Notes under the pieces: model-generated
Told to the model about the DNA's origin: nothing
The model's input: only the letters and a program-made list of their open reading frames with translations
The model's database searches: none
Assembly: GCA_042090785.1 (NCBI GenBank)
Contig: JBELIP010000009.1
Span: 9,267 to 73,266 of the forward strand
DNA length: 64,000 nt
DNA from: UBA7434 sp042090785
GTDB lineage: Bacteria > Pseudomonadota > Gammaproteobacteria > Pseudomonadales > UBA7434
Reading direction: 5' to 3'
Made by a program: the position numbers and the translations under genes
Shown: in pieces, positions 62,896-64,000 of the stretch
Position numbering within the stretch: position 1 is the stretch's first letter
Layout: each line of letters starts with the position of its first letter

Positions 62896-63714
62896 GTGTG
62901 CCGGTTGTGTCGTGTGCTGGGTGTCAGCCGCAGTGGATTTTATGACTGGCTGTTCCGCCCTGAGAGTAAACGAGCACAGGCAAACCGTCGCTTATTGCAG
63001 CACATTGAGCGCATTCATCGGCAATCCCGACAAAACTACGGCGCTTTAAAAATCTGGAAGGCACTGAGAGGCGAAGGTGTTGCTTGTGGTAAGCATCGCG
63101 TCGCCCGGTTAAGGCGAGAGCATGCCATAGTGACTCGGCGCCGACGACGGTTTATCACCACCACACGTGCGAGACGGCATGGCTGGGTCGCTCCTCATCT
63201 CTTAGAGCGACGCTTTGAAAGCGGCGTTCCCAATCGTGTCTGGGTAGGTGATGTGACATTCGTGCCAACGCGCAAAGGCTGGGTTTATCTGGCAGTATTA
63301 CTGGACTTGTACTCACGAAAAGTGGTCGGCTGGTCGATGTCAAACCAGAACGACAAGGCTTTAGTTTTAGGCGCCTTATCGATGGCCATTGAGCAGCGGA
63401 ATCCCCGACCAGGCTTACTGCATCATAGTGATAGAGGTAGTGTCTATACGGCGGATGAGTATCGTGCGATGTTGCATGAGCATGGCATGATTGCGAGCAT
63501 GAGCCGCACTGGCGATTGCTGGGACAACGCGGTAGCGGAGAGCTTTTTTGGCAGCCTGAAGAATGAACTGACCTGTGATCGCACCTTTGATACACACGAC
63601 CAAGCCAAGTCAGCAATCTTTGAATACATAGAGGTATTTTATAACCGGCAACGCCTTCATCAAACCTTGGGGTATCAATCACCTCATACTTATGAGATGA
63701 AAGCTGTTGCTTAA
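62896..63714 (+). CDS. IS3-family transposase OrfB (DDE integrase)
   Basis: OrfB is the catalytic subunit. Its DDE triad appears as VWVGDVTFVP, HSDRGSVYTADEY and DNAVAESFFGSLKNEL. An HTH_21-type N-terminal domain (MCRLCRVLGVSRSGFYDWLF) precedes it. From GTG 62896 it is 272 residues. The same frame is open back to 62854 and reads VKYAFIRSYRQEHSV, the usual OrfB N-terminus. The codon where related elements start, overlapping the OrfA stop, is GTA here, so the true start is unclear; ATT 62869 or reinitiation are options. Otherwise intact. Confidence 0.9.
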   Translation: MCRLCRVLGVSRSGFYDWLFRPESKRAQANRRLLQHIERIHRQSRQNYGALKIWKALRGEGVACGKHRVARLRREHAIVTRRRRRFITTTRARRHGWVAPHLLERRFESGVPNRVWVGDVTFVPTRKGWVYLAVLLDLYSRKVVGWSMSNQNDKALVLGALSMAIEQRNPRPGLLHHSDRGSVYTADEYRAMLHEHGMIASMSRTGDCWDNAVAESFFGSLKNELTCDRTFDTHDQAKSAIFEYIEVFYNRQRLHQTLGYQSPHTYEMKAVA

Positions 63715-63720
63715 TTTAAC

Positions 63721-63745
63721 TGTCCGATAAATACGGGTTAGTTCA
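63721..63745 (-). repeat. Right terminal inverted repeat of the IS3 element
   Basis: Inverse reads TGAACTAACCCGTATTTATC and ends GGACA, matching the left end at 20 of 25 positions. Confidence 0.8.
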
Positions 63746-63801
63746 ATGCTAGAACATCCGACTATCACAAACGCCATCACGACCAATATAACTTTTTTCA
63801 T
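63746..63801 (-). pseudogene. Small lipoprotein gene interrupted by the IS3 element
   Basis: ATG 63801, with GGAG six bases upstream, opens a typical lipoprotein leader: MKKVILVVMAFVIVGCSS, a basic N-terminus, a hydrophobic core and the lipobox VIVGC with lipid cysteine C16. After 18 codons plus two bases the frame runs into the right end of the IS element. Reading on inside the IS gives a hybrid ending at 63679, 40 residues in all. On the far side of the IS, the continuation stops within about ten codons in every joining I tried, so the rest of the gene is either lost or very short. The original protein cannot be identified. Confidence 0.7.
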
Positions 63802-63946
63802 ATTTAACTCCATTTGTCATTTAATAAAAAATATTTCTCGAAAACAATAACTTAGCAGGATCTATGTAAACAAATAAACCTTATTCCACATCACGAGAAA
63901 GACCATCTGAAGGCTCTGCACCTAATGCCTAACACCTAGGATAATC

Positions 63947-64000
<54 letters not shown>

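Larger units (their letters stand above)
62501..63745 (+). mobile_element. IS3-family insertion sequence
   Basis: A 1,245-base element with two transposase frames. The terminal repeats TGGACTAGCCCGCATTTTAC (then GGACA, 62501-62525) and the inverse of 63721-63745 match at 20 of 25 positions, begin with TG and end with CA. No target duplication is visible at these ends. If each end is moved out by three bases, CTA flanks both sides, which could be a 3-bp duplication or chance. The right end lies inside a small lipoprotein gene. Confidence 0.88.

Noticed and set aside
60230..63801. A complete prophage or genomic island
   Set aside because: Only a holin and a DUF5675 gene are phage-like. There is no integrase or structural gene, and the single tRNA in the window is 45 kb away with no matching att repeat seen.

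Overview
The window looks like chromosomal DNA of a free-living, probably marine, gammaproteobacterium. Three things point that way: a complete Na+-translocating NQR operon, EF-P hydroxylase, FimV, CysB, ThrH, GcvR and CsiV genes of gammaproteobacterial type, and the linkage of mfd, a long GAPDH and nqr that I recall from Pseudomonas-like genomes. The DNA is moderately AT-rich with short intergenic gaps. I favour a relative of Cellvibrionales/Spongiibacteraceae, by gestalt only.

Layout. 1-13.9 kb is housekeeping: the start of purL (cut by the left edge), mltF, tadA, pdxB, epmC, an unrecognised gene, tusA/yheU, gcvR, an alpha/beta hydrolase, sixA, gpsA and htpG, the last with a clear sigma32 promoter. 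13.9-14.9 kb is mostly non-coding and ends in tRNA-Arg(ACG) with a near-consensus promoter. 14.9-25.5 kb carries a CDP-alcohol phosphatidyltransferase, an FMN reductase, a rhombosortase-like protease, a TonB-dependent receptor, mfd, csiV and an MscS channel. 25.6-33.7 kb holds nth and the minus-strand operon nqrABCDEF-apbE-nqrM. 34-42.8 kb has GAPDH, exonuclease III, murI, an AsmA-like protein, a receiver-TPR protein and a FimV/HubP-like protein. 42.8-50.9 kb is a propionyl-CoA to succinyl-CoA module: carboxyltransferase, an unusual biotin carboxylase-biotinyl fusion, methylmalonyl-CoA mutase and MeaB. 51.2-60.2 kb returns to housekeeping: pabB, thrH, cysB, a 5'-nucleotidase, a fructosamine-kinase-like gene overlapping alr, and uup.

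From 60.2 kb the window turns accessory. A two-gene holin plus DUF5675 lysis-like cassette stands without other phage genes. It is followed by an Asp-nucleophile alpha/beta hydrolase, an IS3-family element that interrupts a small lipoprotein gene, and a run of nine GGTTCT hexamers reaching the right edge.

Functional links. NqrM and ApbE mature the NQR complex (Fe centre, covalent FMN). TadA edits the A34 wobble base of tRNA-Arg(ACG), which is encoded 10 kb away. The carboxylase, mutase and MeaB form one pathway, although no epimerase gene is here.

The most notable window-wide feature is a set of short tandem repeats at a dozen loci, mostly with periods divisible by three, both between and inside genes. 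Other points of interest are non-canonical starts for purL (CTG) and apbE (no ATG/GTG/TTG before its signal peptide), and an endonuclease III with atypical cysteine spacing.
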